A stretch of DNA of 64,000 nucleotides, from positions 56,291-120,290 of the forward strand of contig QANZ01015550.1 of the NCBI GenBank assembly GCA_003254925.1, written 5' to 3'. This document shows positions 1-13,844 of this stretch, piece by piece. How positions within the stretch are numbered: position 1 is the first letter of the stretch; each line of letters begins with the position of its first letter. Below the pieces are notes generated by a model. That model saw nothing but the letters and a program-made list of their open reading frames with translations. It did no database searches and was not told where the DNA came from. The DNA is from Chamaecrista fasciculata (Eukaryota; Streptophyta; Magnoliopsida; Fabales; Fabaceae). The position numbers and the translations under genes were made by a program.

Positions 1-3000
1 ATAAGAATTGAAGTCCTTGCGATCCACTCCACGTTCAAGCAAGTATTTTGCAGCAGGACTGTCCTTGTGAATGCTTCCTGCTGGAGAAATGTGATCAGTA
101 GTTATACTGTCACCAAAATTCAGCAGGCAATATGCATCCTTCACGCCATGAGCCCCAGGAGGATCCATGGTCATGCCCTTGAAGTATGGAGGTTCGTGAA
201 TATATGTTGAATTGGGGTCCCACGAGTAAAGGGTGTTAGCAGGAACTTGCAGTTGATTCCACATGGGGTTGCCCTTGGTAATAGACTCATATGTACTTCG
301 GAACATGTCAGGCAACACACTAGATTGTACAGCCTAGATATCAAGGCACCCAAAGTCAATTTGTCTTACAACCATTGAAGCGTTAGATTATTCAATATGA
401 GGGGCAATTTAAACATAATTTACCTGTGCAATTTCTTCAGTGGATGGCCAGATATCCCTCAAAAAGACACTCTTGCCATCCTTCCCTGTCCCTATTGGCT
501 CCTTCTCAAAGTCAATGTCAACCTGAATAATCAACCAAAAGGTATCTAGTGATCGTCCAGGAATGTGAGGAAGTTAAAACTACCTTGATTAATTTAAAAC
601 TCACGATTTCAACACTGTAAAAGTTGAAAATAATACATGCTCTCCGAACTACTAGAAAGGTTCTTATAAAGCTTAAAGACCATCAAAAGCTTGCCCTAAA
701 TTAATAATTAGTGCATGATATGAGGTTATAGATTGGTGAAAATTTAACCATTTAAATTCATAGCCAAACACATTTCATTTCAAAAAAACAAGACCACAAA
801 AGCAACGTTTCCTATGCTCATACATTCATGCAACTGTATTTTTGTGTGTTAGTGTTAATCCATACCCAGATTTCTTTACTAAACTATTGGTATGGAGGTT
901 CATGTGTACAAAATGTATATGTAAACCAGCATGCAATACCCATGCTTCTATAAGCCTCTGATCAATTTTACATTGGTCTGTTGCATACTTGTATTTGTAT
1001 TACTTCCAACCTAATATCTTTAATATTATTATATTAAGATGAGTAAGATGATTAATTTTCTTTAACGAGATACGAAAATCTGATTTTTATGACTGCCTAA
1101 ATAACACAAATACAATAATATCAGACATACATACCGTGCCAGCAAGAGCATATGCAACAACTAGAGGAGGTGAGGCAAGATAGTTAGCTCTAGTCAAGGC
1201 ATGCACACGACCCTCAAAATTACGGTTCCCAGATAGCACAGCAGCTGCTACAATGTCTGCATGAGATAGTGAGGACTGCATCAGGAAGGTAAATAGGAAG
1301 TAGAGTAGTAGTCTACGATATCAAAGATTATCCTAAAGTTATAAACATGACAAAATTATTGTTAAGAGTTTCGCAGAGATTAGCTTCAGTTCTAGACATT
1401 AGAATATAGAACTAATTATAGGATATTGATCTAACCATTTTCTGAGATGGCAGAAGCAACTGATTCATCCAAATCACCAGAATTGCCAATACATGTTGTG
1501 CAGCCATATCCCACAATATTGAAGCCCTGTTCATTTAGATATTTCTGCAGTCCACTGCCAAAAACAAATGCAAATTTAGTGAATATTTCATCAAAATTGT
1601 GCAGAAAAAAAATCACTACATCATAATGCAGATTAAGATATTGACAAAATATACTCATGAGAAACATAAAATACCTCTGAAGTAGATATTTTGTAACAAC
1701 TCCAGAGCCTGGAGCAAGACTAGTTTTTACCCAAGGCTTGACCTGGCAAAGAAAGTGGAAAAAGCTACAATTAGAATCAAGTAAAGATACAGAATAACAT
1801 TAAAGATAGAATTTTTTTTTGTTCTTCTAGTGATGTCAGTTAAAAGTAAAATTCGTCCAATCAAAGTAAAAATATCAGGCTGGAAAGGACAAAAATATAA
1901 CATGATACTTATGAATTAAACATATTGGTGCCTTACCTTCAAACCAAGATCATGAGCCTTTTTCGCCACAAGACCTGCCCCGAGCATAACACTTGGATTT
2001 GATGTGTTGGTACAGCTTGTGATTGCAGCAATCACGACACTGCCATGCTTGAGCTCAGCAGGCTGCCCGTGGTATTGAAATTTGGCAACTTTATCTTGTG
2101 CCTCCTTTGGTATAGCAAATCCCTGAATCAAAATCAAACAATCAAGCCATGTGTTATCCTATATTTATCTAGGATTCTTACCAAGCAACATTAACTGAAA
2201 CATGCATATAAAAATAAAATTTTGGAACAGGGAGTCCTTTACTATCCAAATGCCGTTAAGTCAGTGCTCAAGTGTATCTAGGGCATTCACTCGCAAGCTA
2301 GCATAGCATACATGAGTCACAGAGTAGACTAGTTAACATCATTGCTACTACTAAGGTCCCTAACCTAAGGCACTAACTTGCATTTGCGTCAACAGGGATA
2401 TACAAGTGATAGCAAGATTGGAGTGGTTTCAAATTTCTCAAAGGATGGAAGTGAGCAACAGTTCAAATTAAAATGCACAGGTGAAAGGAGCAGTATTGGT
2501 CATGATGAAAGTACCAATAATACAGCATTACTGCTTATATCATTAAGCAAATTGATGAAACAATTACAGCAGTAAAGCAGTCATATTGACAACAATCTTC
2601 CGACACTCATAAGGAGGGTACAAGGGGGAAATTAATTTCTAGCATTTTTATTATTCGGAAGCTGTCTAGATCTCTGGTATAGTTATCAAGATAGTGACAA
2701 AAGACATAAACAAGTTCTCCAGTAATAGTTCTGAAAAGAATAATGGCTGATTTCATGTAATATCTATCCATTTCAGATGCCAGTTTGCATAAACCGAAGG
2801 GCCAATTTCCATTTCCTACATGGAATGTTGACATTTGATGAGTCTAGGTTGTAGAAACAAAGTTAAGTAATTTGGTAAACCAATCTACGTAAACAGCAAA
2901 ATTACAACTTTGTCATTGCAATGACATCTCAGGTAAAAAGCTTGCAGGCAAGTAAGGCACAGTATTATTAGTTTGTCTAGACAAAAGTTAAAACTTAAAG

Positions 3001-5999
3001 TAATGCTAAACCAAATGTTTAATCACAGAAACAGCAAAGGGGACAGAAACATAAGTGACAAGTTTCACTGCCAATTGTTTACAAATAGTTGAAAGCTAAT
3101 TCAAGATGTAAACAAAGAAACCATGTCTGATATGAGTAAGGTTTTTGTATTATCACAACATCACTAACCTTAAACCCAACTTTGCTATCAAGACAGGCAT
3201 GCCAATCAGACTTCATTTCCTTCAAAGGCACCCGATCATGAGGTCTAAAAAGAGTTTCAGTTAACATAAATCAGCATACAGATATTAGACCCAATTTAGA
3301 ATCGCATGCTTACATAAAGGCAAAATGCAAGACATAACTTACCTCTTTGGACCCGAGATACATGGCTCAACATCGGCAAGGTTTAATTCAAGATAGGATG
3401 AATAAACTCTTTCTTGTTGAGGCTGAATTTGAGTAAAGTAAATTTACATTCAATATTCTCAAAATATATACACAAATTTTGTCAAAAAAAAAATGAAAAA
3501 CAATTAGATGGAGACCAGCACATAGGATATTCTAGTAATATTACCTCATTATAGTCTACAAACAATTTGTTTGCCCTGAGATATGCCTCTATCATAGCCA
3601 CCTATATTTAAGCCAAAATAAAGGTCAATTAATCCTATAAGCATTTTGCATCCTATGCAAAAGTGCATAAATAAAAAAAAATATGGGAATGAAAAGTTGC
3701 AATGCTCAGTACTCACTGTCTCATCACTTCTTCCAGTTAACTTGAGGTATTGTAATGTAACATGATCTACAGGGAAGAATCCCATAGTAGCACCATACTC
3801 GGGAGACATATTAGCGATGGTGGCCCTATCAGCTAATGATAACTCACCCATACCATCACCTAAAGAACAAAAGTATGAATCAGCATAAGTTGAAAAATAA
3901 AAATAAACTTGACAAAACACCTTATGATAAATTAGTTACCATAAAATTCAACAAACTTCCCAACAACACCATGCTTTCTTAGCATCTGTGTTGCAGTTAG
4001 GACCAAGTCAGTTGCTGTTACACCATTACGCAATTTTCCAGATAGCTTGAATCCAACAACACCAGGCAAGACCATGCTCATAGGCTGTCAATATCATAAG
4101 TACACAGCATTAGGATCTTCAATTTAGCTCAACTACTCCATATTACATTTCAAGAAAAAGCAAATTAACGTCCAATTCTATAAATTTAAACATGCCATGA
4201 ACAATCATTACAATCGGTATGTATAGACCAAGATTAGAAGTTTATGGACCTGGCCAAGCATTGCTGCCTCTGCTTCAATACCTCCAACACCCCATCCAGC
4301 AACTCCTAGCCCATCTATCATAGTAGTATGTGAATCAGTTCCCACCACACTGTCAGGATAGAGTAAGCCCTCACTGTTGAAAACAACCCGTCCAAGATAT
4401 TCAAGATTGACCTAGAAATCAAGATATTGTAAGTTCACACTATATACAGGCAGAAGCACATGTTTTAAAATCAAGTGAGTCGTTTTGTTGTACCTGATGT
4501 ACAATACCAGAACCAGGGGGAACAACAAGCATGTTACGGAAGGCAGTAGACCCCCATTTAAGAAAAGCAAATCTCTCCTTGTTTCTCTGGAACTCAAGCT
4601 CCATATTGGCCTGTACTGCATTCTCTGACCTTGTTACATCAACTTGAACTGAGTGATCAATGACAAGATCAACAGGCACCTGCCAGTCATTTTTTTTTTT
4701 TCAAAATTAGTTGCAGAGTTGTAGTATATGAAGCATAACATACAGAGAATACATGTATAAAATCATAAATCAAACAAAACAGTTAAAATATATAGTCAAA
4801 TTTAGATGCTATGTATGACCCTCTTACTCCATATTATTCCCAGAACTCTTCTGCAGTTAATAAGGCAAATAAGGTGAAAATGATTACTTCTCAATCAAAT
4901 GAAGTTACAGAAGCAAAGCCAACTATTGTTGGCGTCATAAGTGGCAAGGAAAGATGAAAAACTAGACAAATAAGTAATAGTACAGCTGTACAGGTACATA
5001 TGCCACTCAACAATGTATATTGGAAAACTGGAAACCTAATTAGTGACTGTAATTAAAAAATGATAGACAAGAAATGCACATAAAACAGACAAGCACAATG
5101 ATTACCAGGGGATTGATCTTATTAGAATCGCTGCCAAGTTTATTCATAGCATCACGCATACAAGCTAGGTCAACAACCGCTGGGACTCCGGTAAAATCCT
5201 GAGGAGAGGAAGGGAGGTTAAAAGGAGTATAATTATAATCACCTAGACAAGAAAATAAAATCAAACTGTGGACAGAAGTCAATGAAATACCTGCAGGAGA
5301 ACACGAGCAGGCTTGAAAGGAATCTCAACTTGCTTTACAGCACTATTTTCCCAGTCAAGAATTTTCTCTACATCTTCTTTTTTAACTTGGAAATTGTCAC
5401 AATTACGAATGGCAGATTCCAGGAGAATTCTGATAGAGTAAGGTAGCCTATCTGTTATGCACAGCATCAAGTTAATAGCATCGGTCATTGAATCAATTGA
5501 AGGAATAATGTGCTTATAGAATATGTACTATAAATCTATAATGAAACCAGCAATAATTAGATTTAAATCACGAAAAGGAATCACGCCAGGCCATAATAGA
5601 AAATTACCAATTCTTGGATCATTGAGAGAGGGAAGGCTGTAGAATTTTCCATACTCGCCGCCTCCAGGTTTAGGGAGAGCCGTCAAGTTTTCCTTGAAAG
5701 GATTCTCAGGAGCTGGAATAGCAAATAATCAGTCAGCGCATAAATTTCAGCACCAGATATAAGAAACTTAAAATTAAAAGTCTTCACTTTTCATCAACAA
5801 ACGTGAAATTTATGTTTAACAAGCAGATGTCAGTTATATCAGAAAAATCAAAATCAAAATGGATTACAGTATGGTTTTTGTACTTCAAGCTTATAAAATC
5901 AATAAAACTTTCAGTTATATTTAGACATTCAAACCCTCATATTCAACAAAATCCAAATTTCTCGCCGGAAAAAATATAAGAACCAGCGTTCCAGCTCTT

Positions 6000-6046
<47 letters not shown>

Positions 6047-6573
6047 TCCTTCCAAGATAAAAGCCAAAACAGCTTCCTTAGATTTGCATTATACAGAAAT
6101 CCTTATACTGAATTAACCCCATACGATAATCAATACATTTCACTTTTCATCAACAAACGTGAAATTCATGTTTAACAATCAGATGTCAGTTATATCAGAA
6201 ATATAAAACCTCAGCTCACCAATAGAGAGAAATCAAAATCAAAATGGATTAGAGAGTCAAAGAAACAATCCAAAATTCTCGGAATGAAGAGAGAAGTACC
6301 CATAGTGGCGATCTTGCGGTGAATCCGTTCAATAACGGGAGCAACGGCTCTGATCTGAGCGCGGAGACTGACCGGAGACCTCCAATCGACGCCGTGACTC
6401 CATCGGGGAACGGAGCGGAGCGTGGAGGAGAAACTGAGAGATCGGTAGCCGGTTAAAGAAGTCAAGGGCCTCGGAGGAGGATAAGCGACGGCTCTAGAAA
6501 GAGAGGAAGAGAAAATCTTAGCTCTGGTCACTCTGAAAAGCGAAGAAGCTGAGGAAGAAGACGGCGTATACAT
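1..6573 (-). CDS. ACO: Aconitate hydratase, mitochondrial-type (partial, C-terminus off window)
   Basis: Aconitase isomerises citrate to isocitrate through a [4Fe-4S] cluster (TCA and glyoxylate cycles). Seventeen exons with GT-AG borders can be joined in frame: 6573-6300, 5712-5608, 5451-5291, 5198-5106, 4679-4494, 4411-4250, 4084-3940, 3859-3717, 3601-3545, 3422-3343, 3244-3169, 2122-1937, 1742-1675, 1554-1436, 1256-1135, 522-424 and 333 to the window edge. They give 803 residues of the roughly 990 usual for plant organellar aconitases; the C-terminal swivel domain is missing. Residues 1 to about 90 form a Ser/Arg-rich targeting peptide ending in [11 protein letters not shown], just before the start of cytosolic-type aconitases. 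The cluster ligands are present: Cys531 in [10 protein letters not shown], Cys597 and Cys600 in [12 protein letters not shown]. No frameshift or stop is seen. The family is certain; which ACO paralogue it is cannot be told from this sequence alone. Confidence 0.97.
5785..6251. repeat. Duplicated segment in aconitase intron 1
   Basis: About 80 bp at 5785-5866 recur in direct orientation at 6141-6251, 356 bp away. Both begin CACTTTTCATCAACAAACGT and end in AAAATGGATTA, but the second copy carries an extra block of about 29 bp. Both lie inside intron 1, so the reading frame is untouched. Confidence 0.85.
6000..6043. repeat. (CT)n microsatellite in aconitase intron 1
   Basis: An almost pure CT run of about 40 bp lies between the two copies of the intron-1 direct repeat. 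It is likely to vary in length between individuals. Confidence 0.95.
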
Positions 6574-8720
6574 GGTGACTGACGATCACACGCATTCAAA
6601 GAAAAGATGGAATCAGAGACGATAAGGATATAGGAATTAAGCGATTGATTGATTGAATTGATTGAAAATGGAGGAATTGCTTCGACTGTAATGGATTTTC
6701 TGAAAGTATAAAAGGAAGGAGACGAAATGGGAGGAGCGTGTGGAGAGCGAAAGCGAATGAATGTGAACTAGGGCTGCGTGCCTTGTTCTACAATTCCAGT
6801 AGTGATTTTTGGCTGTTCTATAATAAAATGTTGCGGACAAATTTGTGTGTGGATTATCCTATGCTAAAAATTGTTCCTGTCCAATCACATCTCAATTAAT
6901 CTAATTAATTGGTTAAAATTCCACTTGATTCTCTTACATATTCATTTTCTTTCAAATTCATCTTTCCTATGTCTCTTTTCTCAATTTGATCACTTTTTAT
7001 TATTAATGTCAATTTTTCTATAAATTTTTTTCTGAATTGATGGTCTAATAGTAGTAATTAAAAATATAATAACATAACATTAATTGATGATATAATTTAT
7101 TAATTATCAAAAGATATATATATTACTATCAATCAATCAGTTATTAAAAGTAATTTTTTATTTTTTAAGGTGCTACATCAAATTTATAAAAAAATTTAAT
7201 TAACACAGAAAATATTTAAAAAAAAATGGTCTTTAATTTCTTTTCATTTGTTCCACCCCAGTATAAAATGTTATTTTTTTGGTTAAATTATGGGTTTTCC
7301 CCGTCTATCCGTGTAATGGTCTAGACGAAAACTAATTTCATTCAGGCTTCAGAGACGAAACGGTCAGAGCTCTCCCAACAATATAGGCTCTAGAGATCAA
7401 ACTTGGGTCCTCTCACAGTATAAAATGTTATCTTATCTTGTTTATGTTGTTATATGTGACTTATACATATGAGATTGATAATTTAATCTCTCTCATACGT
7501 GTTATAATAAGTGAATTGACATTAAAAAAAAATTTCTTCTTAGTCACAAAAAAATAAATAAATTTGTGGTTAATTTTTATTTTTAATAATGAATTTTTTT
7601 TTCAGTAAACTCACTTATAATAACACATAATAGAAAAATCATTCAAATCACATGTTCAGCTCAGAGAAAATAGAAAAAAATAGATGAAATCTTATTTTGG
7701 ACTAATGATAAGTTAAAAATAATTGGAAACCAAAAGAAAACGAAAATAAAATTTGATGATCAAAACAAAATCTATCCTACAATCCGAGAACTAAAATAAA
7801 ATTTTGACTTATAAAAAATTTCTTGTATACTATTAACTAATGATATCATATCAATAATATATGAGTAAACTAACTATTTGATCTCTGAAAAATCACTGAA
7901 CTAACAACTTGATCCTTAAAATATTGAAATATATAATTTAGTACCTTAAAGATCAAAATATTATACTTATTAGTCTTTTCTATGGGCTAAATAGTACATT
8001 GTTTTAATCTTTTATAAACTAAAAAGTATACCGTTTTATCTTTTTTTGCTGCAGATTTAGTCTCATATCTTTGGGTCAATTGCAAAATTGATCTTATATC
8101 TTTGGGTCAGATGCATAATTGGTCTTATATCTTTGCAAAGATATGAAACCAATCTACAACTTTACCAAAAGATATGAGATAAAAAATGATGTGACCGAAT
8201 TGGGACTTTTCGCAAAGATATGAGATCAAAAGTACAAAAATAAATATACATGACTAAATTGGAAACATAGTGAATGAAAAAAGGTTTACAAAAAAATGAA
8301 TGAAAATATTAGCAGATTTTTCATTTTTTTGGGCTGAAAATAATTGAGATTGTAAAGTGAAGAGAAGGGAGCAAAAGGTAAATGACAATTTTGAAGTGGG
8401 TACAGAGAATGGTAAAGAGATAGCGCAGTAGAGGATCTGATACCCGTTGGTCCGCATAATGTGAAAAAAAGAGGCAATTCTGATTCTGAAATATCGCAAG
8501 TAGCGTGGTCAAGTTGTATGATTCAAACTGTGGCCCTACTACTACCTACAATTGCTCCTTCACTCCCTCGACTCTCTCACTCTTGTCTTCTCTTCTACAT
8601 TCTCCTCCATCCAATGCTTCTTAAAATTCTCTCTACTTTTACTTTCTTGGTCAAATTCTATTTTTCATCCCATGTCTATCGAAAAAATTTCAATCTGCCT
8701 CTTTTTATGTATATATATAT
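6574..8720. other. Aconitase upstream region and degenerate repeats, no gene
   Basis: The first 200 bp should hold the aconitase leader and core promoter (- strand); no convincing TATA box was found. At about 7285-7420 (- strand) a stretch with an RNA polymerase III B-box-like motif (AAGTTTGATCTC) may be a SINE relic. Around 7863-8240 lies a worn fold-back repeat built from TTAGTCTCATATCTTTGG units and their reverse complement. Nothing coding is supported. Confidence 0.5.
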
Positions 8721-9219
8721 AGGCAAAAGTATTCATTTTGTCCCCAAACTTTACACCTGCTGTCAATTTCGTCCTCAATCTTCTTTTGCTGTCAATTTCG
8801 TCCCCAATATTATTTTACTGTCAATTTCGTTCCTAATCTTTCACATTTTGGTCAATTTTATCCTTTGCTCTTACTTTAGCCAAATATTGACGACAAAATC
8901 TATGTGACTAACGATATCTAATGTAAAATTGATAGAAAAAGAAACTCAAATCCTAACTTAAATTCAAAAACAGGTTGCAGTCTGTCGTTAATTTATTAAA
9001 AGAAGTTAGTCAAAGGATAAAATTGACGAAAATGTGAAAGATCGGAGACGAATTTGACAGTTGATGTAAAGTTTGGGGACAAGATTGACAGCAAAAAAAG
9101 ATTGAGGATGAAATTGACAGCTTGTGTAAAGCTTGGGGACGAAGTTGACAGCAAAAAAAGTTTGGGGACGAAATTGACAGTTGGTGTAAAGTTTGAGGAC
9201 GAAATTAGTAATTTTTCCT
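8721..9219. mobile_element. MULE-like long-TIR element
   Basis: The left end AGGCAAAAGTATTCATTTTG and the right end (reverse complement AGGAAAAATTACTAATTTCG) form imperfect terminal inverted repeats. The interior has units of about 60 bp containing TTTGGGGACGAAATTGACAG. The insertion is in a TA microsatellite, so the target duplication cannot be read. A relative with the same internal motif (TCGTTAATTTATT) lies at 48697-49069. Confidence 0.7.
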
Positions 9220-9253
9220 ATATATATAAATATTTACTTATTTAGTAGTTTAA

Positions 9254-9267
9254 GGGGGGGGGGGGGG
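9254..9267. repeat. Poly-G run (14 G)
   Basis: Fourteen consecutive G residues stand out in AT-rich DNA. The true length may be uncertain because such runs are error-prone in sequencing. Confidence 0.9.
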
Positions 9268-9416
9268 TAAACAACAATATCTCATTAGGGTTAAGGAAAC
9301 ACCTCCTGATCTCTTCAAGGATTTACGAGAGGAATTTACATATCACCAAATAAATAAGATTCTCACATCAATCAGAGAATTTAAACTATCACTTTTGTGA
9401 GATAAAAGTCTGAACC

Positions 9417-9778
9417 TAGGTTGCACGGATACTTCAAAAATGGCGTCGTACCCGTACTGAATACGTACCCGTACTCATATTCTATGAATACTCTTGGATA
9501 CTTTTAAAATATTATAAAATTTAAATTTTTAAATTTTTTTATAAAATATCACTATATTTTTATCTCATTTTAGTTTTGTTATATTAAAAATTTATTCTTT
9601 TCAGATTAATAAACAAAACATTCAAATTTTTATAAGAAAAAACATATAAATTTATATTTTATAACTTTTTATTTAAATAAATATTGTCGTATCCTATCCT
9701 ATAATTTTCAAAATTAACGTATCTCGTACCTGCATCCGTACCCGTGCAAGTACCCGTACCCGTTCTAGTGCAACCTAC
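9417..9778. mobile_element. hAT-like non-autonomous element
   Basis: The ends are TAGGTTGCACGG and AGTGCAACCTA, an inverted pair. The 8-bp sequence TCTGAACC sits immediately on both sides (9409-9416 and 9779-9786), the target-site duplication length of the hAT superfamily. The interior is rich in CGTACCCGTAC-type repeats and has no coding capacity. Confidence 0.8.
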
Positions 9779-9822
9779 TCTGAACCTTAACCAACTGGCC
9801 ACTCATTATTAACCTCTTTATA

Positions 9823-10003
9823 TCTTATATTATATGGCTCCACCCCTTTCTGGTCGTCCACATTTTAAAACTATAGTACAAAATTAATAATAAGAGGAAA
9901 ATTATTATTTGATCCCTTCTATTTTACTGAGTTAACAATTTAGTCCCTCATTTATTTTACATACATATTTGCGTGCCCGTTAAGGCACGCAAAGCCTCTA
10001 GTA
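9823..10003 (+). mobile_element. Small Helitron-like element, copy 1
   Basis: The 181-bp unit starts with TC after a host A and ends with CTAG before a host T. A hairpin (GCGTGCC-CGTTAA-GGCACGC) ends about 10 bp before the CTAG end. These are the terminal marks of Helitrons, which make no target duplication. A nearly identical 179-bp copy is at 31190-31368. No Rep/helicase sequence is present. Confidence 0.75.
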
Positions 10004-12089
10004 TATATATATATGTGTGTGTGTACTTTTAGTTTCAGACAAGTTAATGTAACCATATTTTCAAAAATATATTGGTTTTTACAAGTCATTTCTTGTTCAG
10101 TTGGGATCGATGGCAAATTAAGTCAAATCAAATCTTAAAAATGAGTCACTCATTTCACGATCAAACGAGTGAAGTTGATTATATATATATATATATTTTG
10201 TTTTAAGTTTAAATACAATGGGTTTAGAATTATGAGTTATTTTTTAAGAGTTATTTCTCTTCTTAGTTGGGTTTGTTAATAAATAAAATTAAATCGAGTT
10301 TTAGAAATGAGTTTAAAACTAAAAATTTTGAAAGATTAATTTTTTCAAAAAAAAAAAGACAAAAGATGATATTGAAAACTATCACAAATATATAGGACTA
10401 AAAGTGTAAATTGACTTTTACTTTTTTAAATAGCTTGTGTTTTCTTGTCAAATTTTCTCAAACGTTAATTTGGGTCTGTCTATTGGGTGTCATGTGGAGA
10501 CACAGTGCAAATAAACGCATTTTAAGCCGATCATTGAAATCTCAACGTGATTAATTAATCATTGCAATTTCAATATTTCTCAGGATGAGAACATCAAATC
10601 ATAAACCATGTTGGAAGAAATGATTTTTTTTATGTCAACTTTAGACAAAATATATACAAAATAAAACTCAATTTTGATTTCGTAATTAAATCAAATTTAT
10701 TTTGACAAAAGCTTTTTTTTTCTTATTCCTGAATTTTCAAGGTTCATATAATTTTATTTTCAATTTTTTGTTATCAATTTCGTTTTGTTTACAAACAAAT
10801 TTAATATCTTCTTGAGAGTTAATCTCATTTAAATCGATTGTAAAACATTTATTTCGTTATGTACAAAATTAACTTATAGTTTTATCTTGATCCCCCTACT
10901 TGGAGACCCTAGATCTTCCCAACACATGCATGCCTATAATTTAGATATTTATTTTTTACATAACGAAGTAATAGTAAAATTTTATAAAAGAAATGAAAGA
11001 TAGTGAAATACCAGAATGTATTTTATATGCTAATTGTTTTATTTAATAATTATTTATTTATTTTTATCTCTTCCAATAACTTCCATTTCGTTTAAAAGTA
11101 GCTTTCACAACATGTGAAATGTAGGCCAGCACACGTTGACGATTCCCAGCATATTTTTCTTGAAATGAGCTTCCTTCTCAATTTGTTCTTGGAACTTTCC
11201 ACGCTGGATACTTAAAAAATTCAATTTCAATTCCTTTTTTCGTCTCTTACATATTCTTTCTTATCTTCTAGAAACAATATATAATGCGCTGAGTTTGGTA
11301 TTAAAAATCCAACTAAAATAAAAACCACCAATCAAAATGAATGTATAAGTAGTTTGCACTGACTAGAAAAGTATTTTTTAAAACTATTTGGTCCATTTAA
11401 TAGTTAGTCGTTTCTTCTAAATAGTATTAATTATTACAGAAATAGAGGCTTAAAGTTATGAGCATATGATCTTCTTCCTGTTTTTAAATTGTGAGCAGTA
11501 CAGTTTGTATTCTCTTATTCCTTCTTATATTTCTTTAAACAATGATATGGTATGGGAATCTCTGACAAATGTCATTATTCTCTTAATCTCTTCTTAATCA
11601 TTTATCTTTTATTCTTTGTCAATGGAGATTAAGTTTATTTATTTATTAACTTTATGTGAAAAAAAATGGATAAGTTAACTCCCAATGTTCAACGTACAGA
11701 GCCAAAGTATATGCATTCAAGTTTATGAGTGTTTAAAAAAACATTTATAGATTGTTTATCAATAAATTTTTATATCAGCAACAAAATTTGAACTCATCAC
11801 TTAATGGATGGTGAATTAACTCTTTTTTTTTTAATTAACTCTTTAATTACCACCAACTATTGTTTTTTGAATAAACTATTAATTTAGAACATGAATTATA
11901 TGAATGTTATTATTTTAGTTATTGAATTTTTGAAATATTTGATCTAGTCCTTAAATTTAGTCCTTCATGTGATTGTGTGGTAAAATTTAATTTGTAATGA
12001 GTCAACAAATTTTTAAAAATAAATTAAATATTTCAAAAAATCAACAACACTCGAATATTTTTTTTAGTACAAAACTAGAAGGAGCTAAA
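10004..12089. other. AT-rich intergenic DNA, no gene seen
   Basis: Apart from TA/TG microsatellite at 10004-10024 and scattered fragments resembling the interiors of long-TIR elements (for example CTCATTTCACGATCAAACGA near 10148, also seen at 58.7 kb), nothing recognisable was found on either strand. Confidence 0.5.
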
Positions 12090-13385
12090 AATTAAGAGAA
12101 ACATGATTGCCAAAAGCGAAATAAGAGTATGGCAGGAAATCTAAGATAGATCTTAATATGTTATGCCCTATATTTCTTCCAAATCTGAGGGCTAAAGCAG
12201 AAGGGAGCAGGAGCTGAATGTCTCTGATTAAGGGATGAATTGTAGAAGGTGGCTGGACCTTGTTTATGAGCCAAGCTATGTGACCTTTCTTCTCGAGAAC
12301 TAATAGGAGAGCTGAATGATTTTGTACAGGTTGAGATTTTAACTACTCTCTAATACTCCAGAAGAGAAAATGCAATTTTTCCCAACCTTCAGTATTCCTC
12401 CAAACTGCTAAGTTACTCCACTTTCCATTTGAAACAGTCAGGCTGAGAGAACACAACATGCTTTTATTCTTGTGAAGGAAGAGAAAAACTGTTCATCTTT
12501 GATGGGCTTCAAGATGTTGCAAATGTTGCATTCTTGGTTGACAGGAGTGGATGGAGGCATTCCTGTTGCTACAAAGAAGACTGGAACAAGCATATTCATA
12601 AGAGAGGAGGATTTGTTGACTCTTATGAATCACCTGATCTAGTCGAATGTTTGCATTTTCATGAAATCTCTTATTATGAGCTTCCCAGATGTTGTAAAGA
12701 GTGATAATTAAGAGCTTGCATTGTTGATCATATGCAGAACTTGATCTGCAGGAAAAAGTTCACATAGTAATTCAGTTAAGAGTGAAAGTTAGAGAATGAA
12801 CCTGCAGACATAATTGTAAGTGAAGAGCCAAACCAAACTACTTTCGAAAAAGGACATGTAAGAAACAAATGAATAGAGAAGAGATTCTTCCTCAATTTGA
12901 TAAAAATGGCAATGTTGATTGACACTAATATGATGCTTTAGTAGAATTTATGTCGTTGGGATAGCATTATGATAGAGCCTCCAAAAGAAAAGAAGAAACT
13001 TAGGTGGGATTGCAATCTTCCACATCCAATTCCAATTTATAGCAGAAGTGGAATTCTGGATAGCAGAAATAGCTTCTTGCTGACTAAGAAGCAATTGGTA
13101 TCCTTGTGACACCGAGTAGTTGTCATATGAAGATATCTTCCAAATGAGTCTGTCATCCTTGTCCAGTATTGAAAAAGGAATTTGTCGAATTTGATCTTGA
13201 ATTTGCTCAAGAAAATGGGTCCTCAATAGATCTTGGTTCCATTTTGAAACTGAGAGGTCCAAAAAAGAGTTCAACCTGCTATTACTGTCAATACTTGGAT
13301 TGTTTGAATTCCACCAAAATGAAGAGGAAAGATCAATGTTTCTGCTAAAAAACTGAGCCTCATTGTAGACGTGCTTTTGAAGCAC
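12090..13385 (-). pseudogene. LINE (non-LTR retrotransposon) remnant, zf-RVT and RNase H end
   Basis: An open stretch at 13385-12948 (145 codons) ends with WMWKIAIPPKFLLFFWRLYH, the signature W-K...PPK...FLWR block of the zinc-finger region downstream of plant LINE reverse transcriptases. Reading on (12947-12090) in shifting frames, sequence like EEESLLYSFV and a Trp-rich RNase H-like tail can be glimpsed, interrupted by stops and frameshifts. It is a 5'-truncated, dead copy. The exact left limit is uncertain. Confidence 0.75.
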
Positions 13386-13584
13386 TGGAGATAATTAATC
13401 TCTGCCTTGGGAGTATATACTATATAACTAGGGACACCATCACTCCAAGCACCTTATAAGTCTATAATTAACTAATTATCCCAAAAGAAATTAATTAAAA
13501 ATAAATAGAGGTATAGCTAATAATTGGCTATATGTTGCTTCACTTGTTCCTCACAGAATCTTTTCCATGTCTCTGACGACCCAG

Positions 13585-13756
13585 CACGAGGAAAGAGGCA
13601 ATGTGTGGAATGAGGGAAAATAAATTAAATTAAAATCCCCATGCCTTTCCATCTCTCTCTCTCTCTCTCTCACGATGAAAGAGGCAATGTGTGGAATGAG
13701 GGAGAATAAATTAAATTAAAATCCCCATGCCTTTCCATCTCTCTCTTTCTCTCTCT
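13585..13756. repeat. 86-bp tandem duplication upstream of the SPEAR-like gene
   Basis: Two consecutive copies of an 86-bp unit (13585-13670 and 13671-13756) share GAAAGAGGCAATGTGTGGAA and end in CT-rich microsatellite. They lie about 90-260 bp before the likely start codon, so they fall in the promoter or leader of the SPEAR-like reading frame. Confidence 0.9.
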
Positions 13757-13844
13757 CTCTATGTTCCTCCCTCTCCTTTAAAATCCCCAAACCTCACTTC
13801 TGTTGTATCAATTTCTCCTTCTTCTTCAAGAACTTAAAAAAGGC

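Noticed and set aside
8461..8907. 148-codon plus-strand frame with hydrophobic segments
   Set aside because: It runs from AT-rich intergenic DNA into a MULE-like element and its hydrophobicity comes from T-rich repeats.
9054..9245. Repetitive Lys/Asp/Val peptide frame, and the possibility of a CRISPR-like array from its units of about 60 bp
   Set aside because: The units are the interior of a long-TIR element, are not separated by unique spacers, and the DNA is nuclear plant sequence.
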